From the NCBI RefSeq assembly GCF_964355755.1, contig NC_092673.1, forward strand, positions 31,813,001-31,877,000: a stretch of DNA of 64,000 nucleotides, in the 5' to 3' direction. Numbering within the stretch: position 1 is the stretch's first letter; every line of letters begins with the position of its first letter. The notes under the pieces were generated by a model, which did no database searches, was not told the origin of the DNA, and was given only the letters and a program-made list of their open reading frames with translations. Both the position numbers and the translations under genes were made by a program. Source of the stretch: Antedon mediterranea (lineage: Eukaryota > Echinodermata > Crinoidea > Comatulida > Antedonidae). This document shows, piece after piece, positions 22,002 through 34,430 of this stretch.

Positions 22002-22693
22002 CTAAAACATCAAAACAAAACAGTTTAGTTACCTTTATTTTTGATCAATTGTTGTTTGTATAATGGACTATACCCCAAAGATCCTTGGAAATGTATTTGA
22101 TGAAGCAAAAGCGCGAGGTACCCAGGGATGTCACCAGCTTTTTGGAGTGCTGGTCGGCAAATTCCGCCCGGGGGGGGGGGGGGGGGGGGGTACACCCCCG
22201 TGGGTATACCCCCGGGGGTTGTCGTTATTTTAGCGAAACATAAAGAATTATGAAAATAAATAACAACAAATTGCGTCAGGTCTAGGCCTAACCTTGTACC
22301 ACCGGGGGGTCGCCGTTAATATTTGCGAAAACAAAAAAAACGCATACGAAATGAATAGCAATAGATCGCGTCAGTCTTAGGCCTAGCCTTGGTAGACACT
22401 ACGACCACTACTAGGCCTAGCCAAGGCTTAGATAGATGCCCCAAAATCTGAATTCCACAAAAACAGGCGCTTCCTTATTTAGGCCTAATCCCTAATCAAA
22501 TACTGTAGATAAATTATTAGCCTAGACCTTAATACTACTTGTTGCTCGATATAATGTTCGTGTTCTTTTGCGCGAGAGTTTTTTAGCGTATTCACGAATT
22601 CCGGATTTTTTGTTTCACAACTGTGCGGCAAGCATGTAGTGCATGGCCGGCAAGAACAGACACGTGTTTATCCAGGGATGTGTAATTATTGTA

Positions 22694-24624
22694 CCATGCT
22701 CGAGGGTGTCACGAAACCTAAGACCACGAAAGCTAAGACCCCCTAAGACCTAAGATCACGAAAGCTAAGACCCAAGACCTAAGATTACAAATATTTATCT
22801 TTCGCACCTGCCTTGTATTTTAACTCCCAACATTTATTCTGAATACCACACCTTAGAATTGGCACTTTTATGAAAAAGAATCACATAAAAAGTAACAAAT
22901 ACATTTTTAAATTGATGATTTTACAGACGTTTTTCTCGCACACAAACTGTTTGCGAATTTCGCATGACTAGCCTACAGTACAGTAGCAGTAGGCCTTCCA
23001 CCATGTTCAATGTTTTTGTTTCTATGGAACGTCAAAAGAGCAAAAATTATATAGAGGGCTGAAAACTCTGTGGAGTCCATCTACAGTGTGGATGGAACAA
23101 TGTAAAATTAAAATTGTAATGATAATAGTATAATCATGCAAGTACGAAGAAATAAATACTGGCAAATAAATTTTAATTTATAAATCATGATTTGTTTCGT
23201 TTTCTTTCTGTTTTTATACTTGTACTATTATTGTTGCTCTTTTGGCGCTCCATAGAAACAAAAACATTGAGCATGGGGGGAGCTCGAGGAGTTACAGTGG
23301 GTGCAGGTCAAGTCGGCCCCAAACCGTCTCGGCCAAAGTCAAGTCGGCCCCACGTCATGTCGGCCCCAAGTCAACTCGGCCTCAAGTCAACTCGGCCTCA
23401 AGTCAACTCGGCCTCACGTCAACTCGGCCAAAAACTAATCGGTCAACTCGGCCACAATAAAGTATGGAACGCAAAAAGTGCTTAATATTATTACGATTCT
23501 TACTATCCACGTTTTAAAAAAAATGAAGAAATAAAAAATATAATATCATATAAAAAAATGAACTCATTGCCGATATGAATAGAAGTACCCGCGTGTTACA
23601 AAAAACACGTACAGGTACCGTATTTTAGGAAATCGAAGACGGAGGCCAACGTTCCACCATTTGGCCGTAGAAAAAATGATCGTACATCGTTTTTGTGCAT
23701 GATTTGCGTTTTTTAAAAAGGGGAATCCCCCGGTCAGCGAAAACACGTAGCAGTTGTAGATATCGAAAAAGCTGGCAAACGCGCAGGGAGGCTCAGCTAC
23801 GAAATTTTATTAAACGTAAATAAAGGAAAGTTGGTGAAATCATTCCTATTTTTTTTGCTAAATATATTATTGCCTAAATAATAATATTCATTAAAAGTCA
23901 GAATTATTCATAGTTAAAAAATTGTGAAGAAATATTATTTTATCAATCCCCTTCATTTGCACTTTTTGCGTTCCATACTTTTACGGGGCCGAGTTGACCG
24001 ATTATTTTTTGGCCGAGTTGACTTGAGGCCGAGTTGACTTGAGGCCGACTTGACTTGGGGCCGACTTGACTTTGGCCGAGACGGTTTAGGGCCGACTTGG
24101 ATCGAAACCGTTACAGTATACTGTACAAAGAAACATGTCTGTAAAATCATCAATTTAAAGGATTTATTTATTTGTTTTTATGTGTTTCTCCGTCTGAAAG
24201 TACTTATAAATCCTAATTTTAAAGTGTGGTATTCAGGATAAAGTTCGTCAACAAATTTGGAGTCAAAATACAAGAATGGCAGGTGCGTAAGAAAAACATC
24301 ATCTGAACCAACACAATGGAGTAAATATATACCAACAAACAACCCGTCAAGTTTGTTTGTTGTAAAGAAAAAAATATACATTTACTCAACGGGCGAAAAT
24401 AATGTGAGTTTATCTATGTTTTGCGGTAGTATTTAATTATATTTATGGTAATAAATGAAACCTACTGTGTTTAAAATTATGTATGGATAAACAAGTATTG
24501 TTTTTAAGCTGTAGTATATCTTAGAATTTGTAATCTTAGGTCTTGGGTCTTAGCTTTCGTGATCTTAGGTCTTAGGGGGTCTTAGCTTTCGTGGTCTTAG
24601 GTTTCGTGACACCCCCATGCTCGA
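22694..24624. mobile_element. Foldback (Mutator-like?) element with 10-bp target duplication
   Basis: The element is 22704-24614 (1,911 bp), flanked by the direct repeat CCATGCTCGA (22694-22703 and 24615-24624). Both ends read GGGTGTCACGAAACCTAAGA inward. The arms are about 0.7-0.8 kb each (22704-23480 and 23950-24614) and hold, in mirrored order, a CTAAGACC/CCTAAGA sub-repeat zone, a unique zone ('cctgaataccaca'), and a tandem zone of about 16-bp GGCCTCAAGTCAACTC units. The spacer 23485-23945 has no coding frame. Long arms with internal sub-repeats define foldback elements; 9-11-bp duplications fit the Mutator superfamily. Confidence 0.8.
23325..23460 (+). repeat. Tandem GGCCnnAAGTCAACTC units (left foldback arm)
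   Basis: Roughly nine diverged 14-18-bp units such as GGCCTCAAGTCAACTC, mirrored in the right arm at about 23990-24090. The ORFs here, rich in S/R/P/Q, are repeat readings. Confidence 0.85.
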
Positions 24625-25218
24625 CGATCATGAACGAACTTGCCGGGTCTCACTGAACCATGCCCATGTTTTTTTATTTTTTTTAATAGTTCGTAGAGTA
24701 CAAAAATGTAAAACTAGTAACATAATATAATTAAAGCAGGGTGACAAAACATTCAGCAATTAAAAATTATTTTGTTTGGGTCTATGTAGTTGTACATTTT
24801 TAATTACTGCGTACTTGTTTGTATTTTTAATCTGTGCAAAATAAAACGCTTGAATGGTCGCTTTGTGAACTTTAAACATGTACACTGTGCTGTGTAGCAC
24901 GTTGTTCGCCATGACTCACAAGCTGTAACAATGAATACCAGGGCAGGGTAGGCCTGGTATTGTGTTACAAATAAAGTAACGTACGTACCCACGGAAACAT
25001 TTGCTGTAGTCTTTTGTCTTATCTATATGAGGCTAGCTTGTCTGTAATTAACGATGTGCTAGGTAAAATGTTTCAGTACGAATTTTAGTAAGGCCTAGGC
25101 CTAATATAAATATCGTAATGATTAATAAATAATAGTGGTGGTCGGCAGCCTGTAAATCCTGGTCGGAAATGTTGAGTGCTGGTCGGGGCCGACCAGCGTG
25201 GTGACATCCCTGGGTACC

Positions 25219-25634
25219 GTAACCATGGATTTTCACACACTCAAACCATGGAGGATATCTATATATTTCCTCCATGCCTAAACTATAGACATTTTACTTA
25301 TATTTCTAAAGGCACCAAAAACAAATTCATTGAACTGTCTGTCCTGTAAAGCTATCCTTCAAGAAACCAATAATTCATGAATTGTGAAAAATGCAGAATG
25401 TATTTGCCATTTGGTCACTGGATTACAACATGCACAATGTGGATAAATGATAGTTATTGTACTAATAATTGCAACACCTCTGTAACATAATTCTATATTC
25501 AGTGCAATTAAAACAAGGACAAACTATATTCAAATAAAATTTTGATAATGAAAGCTATAATGGAGTTGTGTTTGATAAAACTTACAATTACTAACTTTGA
25601 GAGTGAACAAGAATAACAGGAGGTTGGTACTTAC
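25219..25634. other. AT-rich interval, no gene recognised
   Basis: No conserved exon seen on either strand. Confidence 0.4.
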
Positions 25635-25671
25635 GCTGGATGATGGTGTGGCCACACCCTAGGAATTTCAT
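25635..25671 (-). CDS. Candidate short exon (possibly RBPMS)
   Basis: On the minus strand this 37-nt segment has a strong acceptor (ATTTTCAG) and a strong donor (GTAAGTACC). One frame reads EIPRVWPHHHPA, faintly like the proline-rich tail of RBPMS proteins; another reads MKFLGCGHTIIQ. It lies downstream of the RBPMS exon at 29.9 kb on the same strand, but the exon phases do not join directly. Weak support. Confidence 0.3.
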
Positions 25672-26439
25672 CTGAAAATTAATACATTTATTTATAAATG
25701 ATAATGGTTGAATAATATAATAAATGTTGGTTACTATGTATCAAAATGATTAATTAACAATTCAATGATTGAAAATAAAGGCATAAAAGAGAATTGGATT
25801 GTGAGATGTTCAGTACATGCCTTGTTTGTATCTGCTTAAAATGGATATGAAAGGATTTTAAAATTACACAAAAAGGACTTTGTATGAATCCTTTTAATGT
25901 TAATAAACAGCACACAAAAAATTAGATTCAAATACCTAGTAGAAATTGAGAAATAAACAAATTAAATTTTGGTATAAAACGTCCGCAAAATGGCCGACCA
26001 ACTGGCACGCCATCTTAATTTTTATGAACGTTCTATACGCACGTACGAGATCGTCAAATTTAGAGTTTGAAACACCCGGGGTTGTAGCCACGGCAGCAGT
26101 CGTTTTGTGATTGGTTAATGAATTTTAATACAGTCCAATCACCGCCTTGTCTCGTTCGCGGACTGTGTGGTGTAAACAAAATAAACAAACCCATCCTACA
26201 CGAGACTCGCGTGTTGCAAGCTCCCTGTTGCTGCAGTCGTAGAAAATATCGATATTTCACAAATCAATAAAAAGTTATGTCTGCAAAGATTGTACGTGAA
26301 AAGAAGAAAGTGTGTATTTGTACTTCTCACACTAAACCACTCACGCAGACTACAAATTAGGCTAGGTCTAGTAGACTATAGTTTCTTCTAAATTCGCTAG
26401 TAATAGGCTCTAGGCCTACACATGGAGTTACTCCATGGC

Positions 26440-27100
26440 CTACAGTACAAGAGAGTAGCAGTCGCCGGTCCACCGACGAACCTCCAGGAAGTGGACAAGG
26501 CGCGGGCGTAGACGTATGTAAAAGGCGACGTAAATAAAAAAGGTAAGCTTGTGTTGAACTTGTTTTTGGCTCTGACTTTTGTTATTGACTAATGTAGTAA
26601 TATAATAATACTAATAATTAAAGTAGAGCAGAGGAGGTGAGGCCGAGAGGATTATTATAGTTTAGTTAGTAACTGTAGTGTAATTAAATAATAACCTCTT
26701 TCTGTTTGTTACCAAGTCATAAAATATAATACTTACTATAGGGCCTAGAGGTAGGATTGAATAAAAATAATAGTACATTTCCATCCATTTATTGGTCTTA
26801 TCTTTGCAGATTTATGGAATCAACAGTACATGAGATGGCTTTGAAGAACTGTAATAGTACTAGTAATAAAATTGTAAACATCAAATTATATGGCAGAAAT
26901 AGTGTGTGGAATGAATTTTATTGAACAAATGTATCATAATGAGTTTGGAACAAGCAGGATTTTTCAAACGGGACATAAATTACTTTTGAGACCTCAGTGA
27001 TACATTTTAATTCTATCAACACCAGCCAGCTCCATCATATTCAAGAGATGGATTCTTTCATAAATGTCCATTGTACATAGTATTTGGCTAAATAAATAAA
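26440..27100 (+). ncRNA. Possible two-exon non-coding transcript
   Basis: A potential donor (AAAAAAG|GTAAGC) lies near 26541 and an acceptor (TCTTTGCAG) near 26810, followed by stop-rich DNA ending at an AATAAA near 27090. The region upstream (26000-26520) is richer in CG dinucleotides than its surroundings, as in a promoter. No protein is encoded. This is an inference from signals only. Confidence 0.2.
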
Positions 27101-27326
27101 AAAAGAAGTACAGTAGTGGTTTATTTGTTTATATACCCACACCCATTTAGATGGTTAAAAACAAACACTATATGATGCACTGCTACTAGTGTACTGTCCG
27201 GTAGTACATTACCATAGTTACAGTATGACTGTAACCCTAGCACTCGCGTCTAAAGAATTCTATTATGCATATTTTAATATTCTTCATAAATATTTAGTTC
27301 TGTAATTTTAATTGTCTGCGCTCATT

Positions 27327-27649
27327 CTATACTTGGTGTCTTAGTATGCTGCATAAATGTATCGTGCAAGCATGATCCAAGTAGCATCTATTATAAAGTA
27401 CTCTGGGTATCTTTCTATTCACCTGAAAAAAGGAAAATGAATAAGCACATGTTTATCTGCCCTCAAAACAAAATAATAATTTAGTATAATGTATTATGTA
27501 GGTTTGATCAACAGTTTAAAATAGCAATGCTCAGTATCTGTTACCTTAATATTATAATTTGACTCTAACATTTGCGCTTCCATTCCAATCAATAAATACA
27601 TTTGCTTATCCCGTCCATCAATTATCATAATTGCACTCCAATTATAGAC
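27327..27649 (-). CDS. Two candidate exons of unknown protein
   Basis: The minus-strand segment 27649-27545 (105 nt, open in phase 0, acceptor CTACCTACAG, donor AAG|GTAACA) reads VYNWSAIMIIDGRDK and onward. The next acceptor (TTTTTTCAG) opens 27422-27327, reading VNRKIPRVLYNRC to a stop. Borders and phase agree, but I recognise no family. Both exons lie between RBPMS exon 29.9 kb and the candidate exon at 25.6 kb on the same strand, so they could be alternative RBPMS exons or chance. Confidence 0.25.
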
Positions 27650-28029
27650 CTGTAGGTAGGTAAAAATACAAATGAATTGTTTATTTACTGTATACTGTAC
27701 TGTATATGATACAAGCTGAAATACCCCTAACTAGGCCTGGCCTGTTATAACCTTTATTACTACATTAGAGAAAATCCAACTCTATTCATTTTAATATTGG
27801 GAATCATAATATTTAGTATTCAGTGTTGCCTAGCCTACTAGCTAGTAGGGCGGCATGTAATAACAAAAAAATATTTTAATAATACGTTAGTCAGGAAACT
27901 ACAGCACACAACAATATTAATAAATGTACTTACAAATAATGTGTATATACATAATACAGTAACACAATTGTGCCTACCATTAACACCCTCAACGATACAT
28001 CAAGGAGCATACGCTCTCAGCTCACCTCT

Positions 28030-28980
28030 GGCCGGGCGGCGATTTTTTTTTTCGTACATAAGTTGGGGACCCCTCATGAAACGTCACAAAATAAACATGA
28101 ATAATTCATCAGTTAAATTTGTTGTACCGCGTGCACCCAAGCGTACAGCAACAAGAAGTGATTACACGAACAACTGCGATACGATTCTTTCTACAGTAGG
28201 CCTAGGATTCTAGGTCAATTCACGTGATTCTTCTTCACACACACGCCACTATGCAAAATGTGTCCGAGGCTAATCGACAGCTAGGCAAGACATTAAACCA
28301 GGGAGTTGTAAATTTACAACTCCCTGATTAAACTAAGTAGTAATGGACATAGCCCAAAGAAAGCTTAGACCCACAAGAATAAAAAATGTGTATAATTTGT
28401 GTACTGTAATTTTTTTATTCTATTTTATTATCAAACAATATGCATGTACTCAAAGGAACTTTAAAAATGCGCGTATATGAACACGAGATGAGAAGATTAG
28501 ACCCACGAGAATAAAAAATATATTTTTGTGTAATGTTTATTGTTAAATTTTTCTGACTTATTACTCGGACTGTGTCGTCATACCTAACACATACACACGT
28601 CACACACCCACACAGCTACTACTAGAATAGACATACATGGGTTTAGAGACTAATAATTAGGCCTAATAGTATTAATAGAAACTATAATTTTAACACGTAA
28701 TTCTTTAGCAATAAATTATATTAAAAACACCATAAACTAAAGGCTGATTATTTCGACAATCCACACAAAACGCCGCTATTCTTTTATGAAATCCCACGCG
28801 GCAACCACAGCGGAGATAGGCCTAGAATCGTACCGCACTTGTGTAATCACTTCTTGTTACTATACGCTTGGGTGCACACGGAACAAGAAAATTTAACTGA
28901 TGAATTATTCATGTTTATTTTGTGACGTTTCATGAGGGGGTCCCCAACTTATGTACGAAAAAAAAAATCGCGGCCGGGCG
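28030..28980. mobile_element. Element with about 165-bp terminal inverted repeats
   Basis: 28030-28205 and 28817-28980 are reverse complements with few differences. Both begin GGCCG..CG then a T-run, CGTACATAAGTTGGGG, and continue to 'gtgattacac'. The interior holds a perfect 28-bp palindrome (28299-28326) and a duplicated 'tagaccca.aagaataaaaaat' phrase (28367, 28498). There is no transposase, so it is non-autonomous. Confidence 0.75.
28299..28326. repeat. Perfect 28-bp palindrome
   Basis: CAGGGAGTTGTAAA followed by its exact reverse complement. Related palindromic words containing CCAGGGA occur at 30347-30384 and, as a half-site, near 18397. Confidence 0.9.
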
Positions 28981-29883
28981 ACTAAACACCGTATCCATCC
29001 AGCAGTCATCACTACTAAAAAGGCCTAGGCCTAGCTAGCTAACCGTTTCTTCAAAACGATGTTAACACCCGTGTTAACAAGACGATGTGGACGAATTTCC
29101 ATCAATTTCAGTTAATTACAACGAAATAATAATAAAATGAATGTTTCAATAATACACGTGTATAATAAATAGTGAAATAAACATCGGTCGAGAGAGAGGC
29201 CAAGGTGGTCGACTCTGTGATTCTCACGCATGCGCAAAATAACTCCGTGTACCCAGCAAGATAGGCATTTGGCTATGAATTTCGTAAAAGATGGCCTTGA
29301 AAAACGAAATTAAAATCCGTTAAAAAAAAAACTTGGTTGATAATATGAATTAATTTTATTCGATTAGGCTAACATACTTATCCAAGAATAAAAATATCAA
29401 AGCAATAAGTAATTACTACCATGCTTTTGCATCAATCAATGATTTACTGCTAAATTCCTATCTCTGTAATACAAAAATAACTTTTAGTGACGTCACAAAA
29501 AGTTTTTCACAGGTTTCTCAGGGGCGTTTTGAGGGCGTTGTCGTCCTCCAAAACATTAAGTATGACTATGGCAAGCTTAAAACTGATTGATCTACACGTT
29601 GAGCCAATAAAATGATATTGCTAGGAACCCTTTCATATCCATTTTAAAGCTAGTGATGTGCCCAAATATGGTAGTGATATTCCCATATATGGGCACTTCA
29701 CATTTGTTGTCACTTAAAGTTTGATAGTGTAGACAGAGCTTTACTCTCATTACTCATCCTTTGCTTGGGATATTAAGTTGATCACGGAACCTAGTACTGT
29801 TGGTCCATCAGATATATAGCATCATGAGCATTAATGGGTGCTGGTCAGTATACTGGTACTATCATTATTATATAAAAACTTAC

Positions 29884-30030
29884 TGTATATGGATCAAGAG
29901 GTGTCATCTGTTGTGTCAAGGTGGGATTTGTTGGCAGGGGTGACGTCTGCTTTGGTTTGGTCACGTTTGTGTTTGATTTTGCAAATTCTAATCGTATCGT
30001 TTGTGGAATGTCTGGATCAAAACGAACACC
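29884..30030 (-). CDS. RBPMS: RBPMS/couch-potato-like RNA-binding protein, exon encoding the RRM end
   Basis: This is a 147-nt exon, phase 0 at both ends, with acceptor ACATTTAG and donor ACA|GTAAGT. It encodes 49 residues beginning [20 protein letters not shown], the last part of the RRM in RBPMS proteins (the human counterpart is almost identical here), followed by a Thr/Pro/Gln-rich stretch ending LDPYT. It joins in frame to the exon at 34858-34920, 4.8 kb upstream on the same strand. RBPMS proteins bind paired CAC motifs in RNA as dimers and act in splicing and mRNA localisation (known). The remaining downstream exons were not identified with confidence. Confidence 0.88.
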
Positions 30031-30346
30031 CTAAATGTAAAGTAATTCAGATAAAAAATAAGTGCACAAGATCTAGTAAATAAGTGCAATCATGTACATG
30101 GTATAATAGACCTGATAGAAAACGATTAGACATTCCATGTTTTAATATGTATTTTACATATATACAGATTTACAATTACAAATCATTCTATCAAATAAAT
30201 GACCCTTTTCTTGTAATTTGGACAAACTTTTTTTTTTATAAAATAGGCCTAACTATAGGCACAATTAAAACGATCTAAATTTGCTAATAAATCCACAATT
30301 TAATGTTTATTTCAATTTTACTAACTAAAACAGAAATGTGTTAACA

Positions 30347-30384
30347 CCAGGGAAGAGTTAAATTGTAATTTAACTCTTCCCTGG
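30347..30384. repeat. 18-2-18 palindrome
   Basis: CCAGGGAAGAGTTAAATT, two bases, then its exact reverse complement. The GTTAACA/TGTTAAC flanks extend the symmetry imperfectly. Confidence 0.9.
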
Positions 30385-31078
30385 TTAACACTAACTGTGA
30401 ATACTCCTAAAAACTACAGTACACTATGATAAAGAGGCTTATAGTTCATTTCTATTAAGACCAAATATTAATGCTAATCACATTTTGTGTTCTTAAAATC
30501 AGTCACAAAAGCTGACATTTCCTGAAGCTATCAACAGTAGGGCAGCAAAGTGGTTGACCTCGCGAATTATTACCAAATCAAAATTTGAATTGCCGCCATC
30601 TTGGAATCGCGATAAAGCAAGTAGTGCGGAATTACAAAATGCAGCAAAAAAAAATTTCAATAACATTTAAATAGCATATTCATACAATTAAATTTATATT
30701 AATAAAATTCAACTAAGGATTTTACGAAAGATAGGCTACTTAAGAAATACTGCCGCGATCGGTTCCCCCACACGGCGTAGGGTACCGCAGTGCTAAGGGG
30801 CCTAGGTAGGAAAAAATCTGATTTTACCTGTTAAACATGCTTGAACCAAGGCCATTTTAATATATATTATCCAGATTATATATCAAAACAAACTGATAAA
30901 AGGATTTGTTGATTTGCTTCTGATGAGAAAAGTGCCGGATTCATTTCGCTGACGGCGAATGAATACACGAATTCTCGCCATTTTCTAGCACTAGCCTTGG
31001 GTACCCAGACAGCTGATAACGATTATATTCGATTGTCCAGACGTCTCTGCTACTGGTGCTCAATACTACAGTATGTAT

Positions 31079-31104
31079 TACCATGGACCTATAGGTCCAT
31101 GGTA
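31079..31104. repeat. Perfect 26-bp palindrome
   Basis: TACCATGGACCTA followed by its exact reverse complement; AT-rich flanks. Confidence 0.9.
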
Positions 31105-34100
31105 TTACTGTACATATAGCACTGTATGTTTAGTTTTTGCTTTCTTTATGGCAAAATAAATATTTAATTTTTATTATTGCTTATTTTGCTTTAACTTTAT
31201 CCAAGAAGAAGTAAATATTATTATATATATGCATATTACAGTCAAGTTGCAACTGCCACGAATCCACTCCACTTTGGTTACTAACTAAATAATTAATAGT
31301 ATAAACATCATAACTAACAAACAAATTAACAAGTTAATAAATTAACCACCATTAAATAATTTTATTTACAAAAAAGTATTTTACATACAGTATAACATGT
31401 AATATCTTATTTACATCGAAGTAAAATATGCCTATCAAACTATCTTGCTCAGGCTAAAATATCAAGTTATATATGTCAATATTTGAGTTAAATCATCGCG
31501 ATAATAAAAAGACATCTGTTACGTACATCAATTTACAAATATCAAAATAGGATTGTTTTTGCAGCACAAGATGAATCACAAGTCAGATAGTTTATTCTTA
31601 GAAACCTGAAAGAAAAAAAAAACACCAATAATGAGCTATTCATAGTTAAATAATTTTAATGTCAACTTTAGTCATCCTAAATTTTGTCGCCATGATCACT
31701 ACTATACACAATACTGTATATATAAATATCATATGTACGACCATCCAAATTACCTCATCCTACCTACAGTCCTTCCTAGCCTAGGCCTAGGCTACATTAT
31801 TGTCATATATTTACAAACCTCCAACAGCCACAACGTATTTTCTTTTCTTTGGCAAAGAATTTCCCGTAATATAGTCCTAAATTGATTAAATAAATCAAAA
31901 GGTCTAGGCCTAGGCCTTTCTTTAAATATCCGACGATATATATCCATAATCCAGTGGATATAGATTCAACATTTTAAACATAATAATAATATGGCTTCAC
32001 ATTGATTATAATAAGTCGGCGATATGCCACTAAAAACTAGCCTGCGGCCCTCTCTATCCGCCTACAAATAGCACTGGGTTTCCGTCAAATGGGCTAGGCC
32101 TAGCCTAGGCCTAGATAATACTACAAGTTGGGTACATTTTTTTACAACCAAATAATCTACAATTATATTGCAATATTTACCAAACTAGCACCAAATCAAA
32201 AATAATAAAGCTACTAATAACATATTTTGGTATATTAACTGGTTTAAAAACGGATTGCACATAGTGATTTTGAAGGATTGAAATTACTCAACCACACGGC
32301 CTGTACTAAACATACGAATCCAAGATGGAGTCTGCTTAGAATATATCCCCAGCTTTGAACGGATATTGAATCCGTCCCACAAGCTGAACCAAGCTTAAAC
32401 TTTCAGAAAAGATAGATTAATAACCTAATAACCAACCACTAAGTTTTTATAAAGGTTCCGTGCTGATGAGAAAAGTGCCGGATTCCCTACGAAACCAAAC
32501 AAATAAATCATGTAGCCTACCTCAACGAACACCTCCATCAGCACTTTTTTCTTCAATAAGCTCTGTCGTCCTTTCCTGGGCTATTTATACCAAAATTTTG
32601 TGGCGGGAATAATCTTCCATATTAGGAGTAACAATTTCCAAATATAGAAAGATATAATTTAACCCGGATGGTGGAAATTGCAGCAGATTTGTAAGGGTAT
32701 TCCCATGCAAAATGCTTGCCGCGAAGTGAAAAGCGAACCGGAAGTCACTATAACTTGGCGATGCTCAGTGACCTGCGCAGTTAAAAAACAGCGTTTTAAC
32801 GGTTAAATGAGCACTTTGCTGCTCGACTGTCAAAACCATCTCACATTTAACGGTTGAAAATAATAAGCTGTTATAACACATATCTGTACAAAAGAGATGT
32901 CTGTTTCACGACCTACGTAAACATAGCTTAAGGCTTATGCCATATTTAGCGACAACTAACAAGACTCCACCGATAAGTTTTTAATAGAGAATGCATCTAT
33001 ATATAAATTTACGTAAGGGCAAAATTCGGTAAATCGCGCCTTACTTCTATAGAATGTTTACTCGATGGTATATAAAGTTGGTTAGAATCTCGGTACTGAT
33101 TTTAACCGCCTAATGTAACCCTGTTTACTAATTAAATTGAGTTAGATAATTAGTTATTGACGATTAAAACGAATTTAGGTTCAACGATTTGCCCCAAATA
33201 GGGGTGTTTTTCGATCGTGGTATACACTGTCTAATGGATGTCCGTCTTGAAAAATACCCGCAGACAATAATACGAGGATGCTTCGCATTTTCCTATCTCC
33301 TCCTACGATAATTTTTTTTAATGGCTGAAAACCGGTTGAACAGCTCGAGTACAGCATCATAATGTTGAAGACCTAGGCCGCTTTTCTTTAAAAAATACTA
33401 TTTTGATAGATTTAATATACGTTTATACAAATGTATTGATTTGCGATGAATGGAACATTCCAATCTCTGTTCCACAAGTGTCTATTCCCTCAGGCGTCGT
33501 AAAGGCAAGTACTGTATACTCATAACAGAAATTCGATCCATTTTTTGTTCAATGTGCTGCAGAGGTTGGATATAATTTTTTTTTAACGGATAATGAGCTA
33601 GCGTTTTCAGTCGCCGTATATTATGTACAAATCTTTATTATTGCATTTAAACCACCCACATCATCACCCTTCCCTCACTGGCATGAGTAGCGTTGTAAAG
33701 CCAGTAGAGGATAGGCCTACGGTGCATCAAATCCCCTAAACGCAGAACAACTTTGGTGGGTAGGGTAGGAACCAACTTAAGTATGAATTGGCTCTAAGAA
33801 ACAATTGAAAACCATTAGGCCTACTAATAAAGTTGAGTTAGATAATTTAATTTTATTGACGATTAAATCGATTTTATGATTTTCCCCGAATAGAGGTGGT
33901 TTTCACAAATTGTTTTACATTATATAAACATACACGTCGTAGTGATGTATCGTTACATGTACTGTACTATTTCAATCGACTAGGACGGTGATAGTTTCAA
34001 CAAAGTGTTACATAGCAATGTTTTACTGTGTTTAGTGATATATTATTTGTAAAACATGAAAACAATTAATATTTCGTTACTAAATGGATAAAGAATATAT

Positions 34101-34393
34101 TTAATATATTTAAAAATTGTTTCTCTTTGCACCCACCCTTCCCCATCCCTCACCCCTAATGTTACATACAAAACACAAATTAAGTTTAAATTTGACTTAA
34201 ACAATTGGTCTCATTTTGTGACAAGTTTCTCTTTCGGAAGTAATTCTCAGGGTGCTAATTTTAGTTGAGTACATAAATCAGTGTCTATTTATTCGTTCCT
34301 GTAAACGACATGTATTATTGTACGTACATTTGAAATCGCCAGTTTTTTAACGCTGAAATTATTATGTATTCGAGAACCATCTGTGGGCACGAC

Positions 34394-34430
34394 CTAGATG
34401 GTACGCGAGCGAAGCGAGCGTACCATCTAG
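34394..34430. repeat. 37-bp hairpin element, copy 1
   Basis: 13-bp perfect arms (CTAGATGGTACGC) around the 11-nt loop GAGCGAAGCGA. A second copy in the opposite orientation lies at 53537-53573. Confidence 0.9.

Larger units (their letters stand above)
22117..25218. mobile_element. hAT-like terminal inverted repeat pair, 3.1 kb
   Basis: GGTACCCAGGGATGTCACCA at 22117-22136 is mirrored at 25199-25218, and both arms continue into imperfect 'gctggtcggc' copies. CAGGG-type ends resemble those of hAT DNA transposons (known). No clean 8-bp duplication is resolvable because GGTACC is itself a palindrome. The interior has no transposase; it contains a poly-G run (about 22170-22191) and the foldback element at 22704-24614. 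Confidence 0.55.

Noticed and set aside
22170-22191. Poly-G run as a G-quadruplex regulatory site
   Set aside because: It lies in a degenerate transposon interior with no gene nearby; run length may also be an assembly uncertainty.
32463-32505. CTGATGAG followed by GAAAC, resembling a hammerhead ribozyme core
   Set aside because: The bases between the two motifs cannot form stem II, and no stem I or III closes around them.
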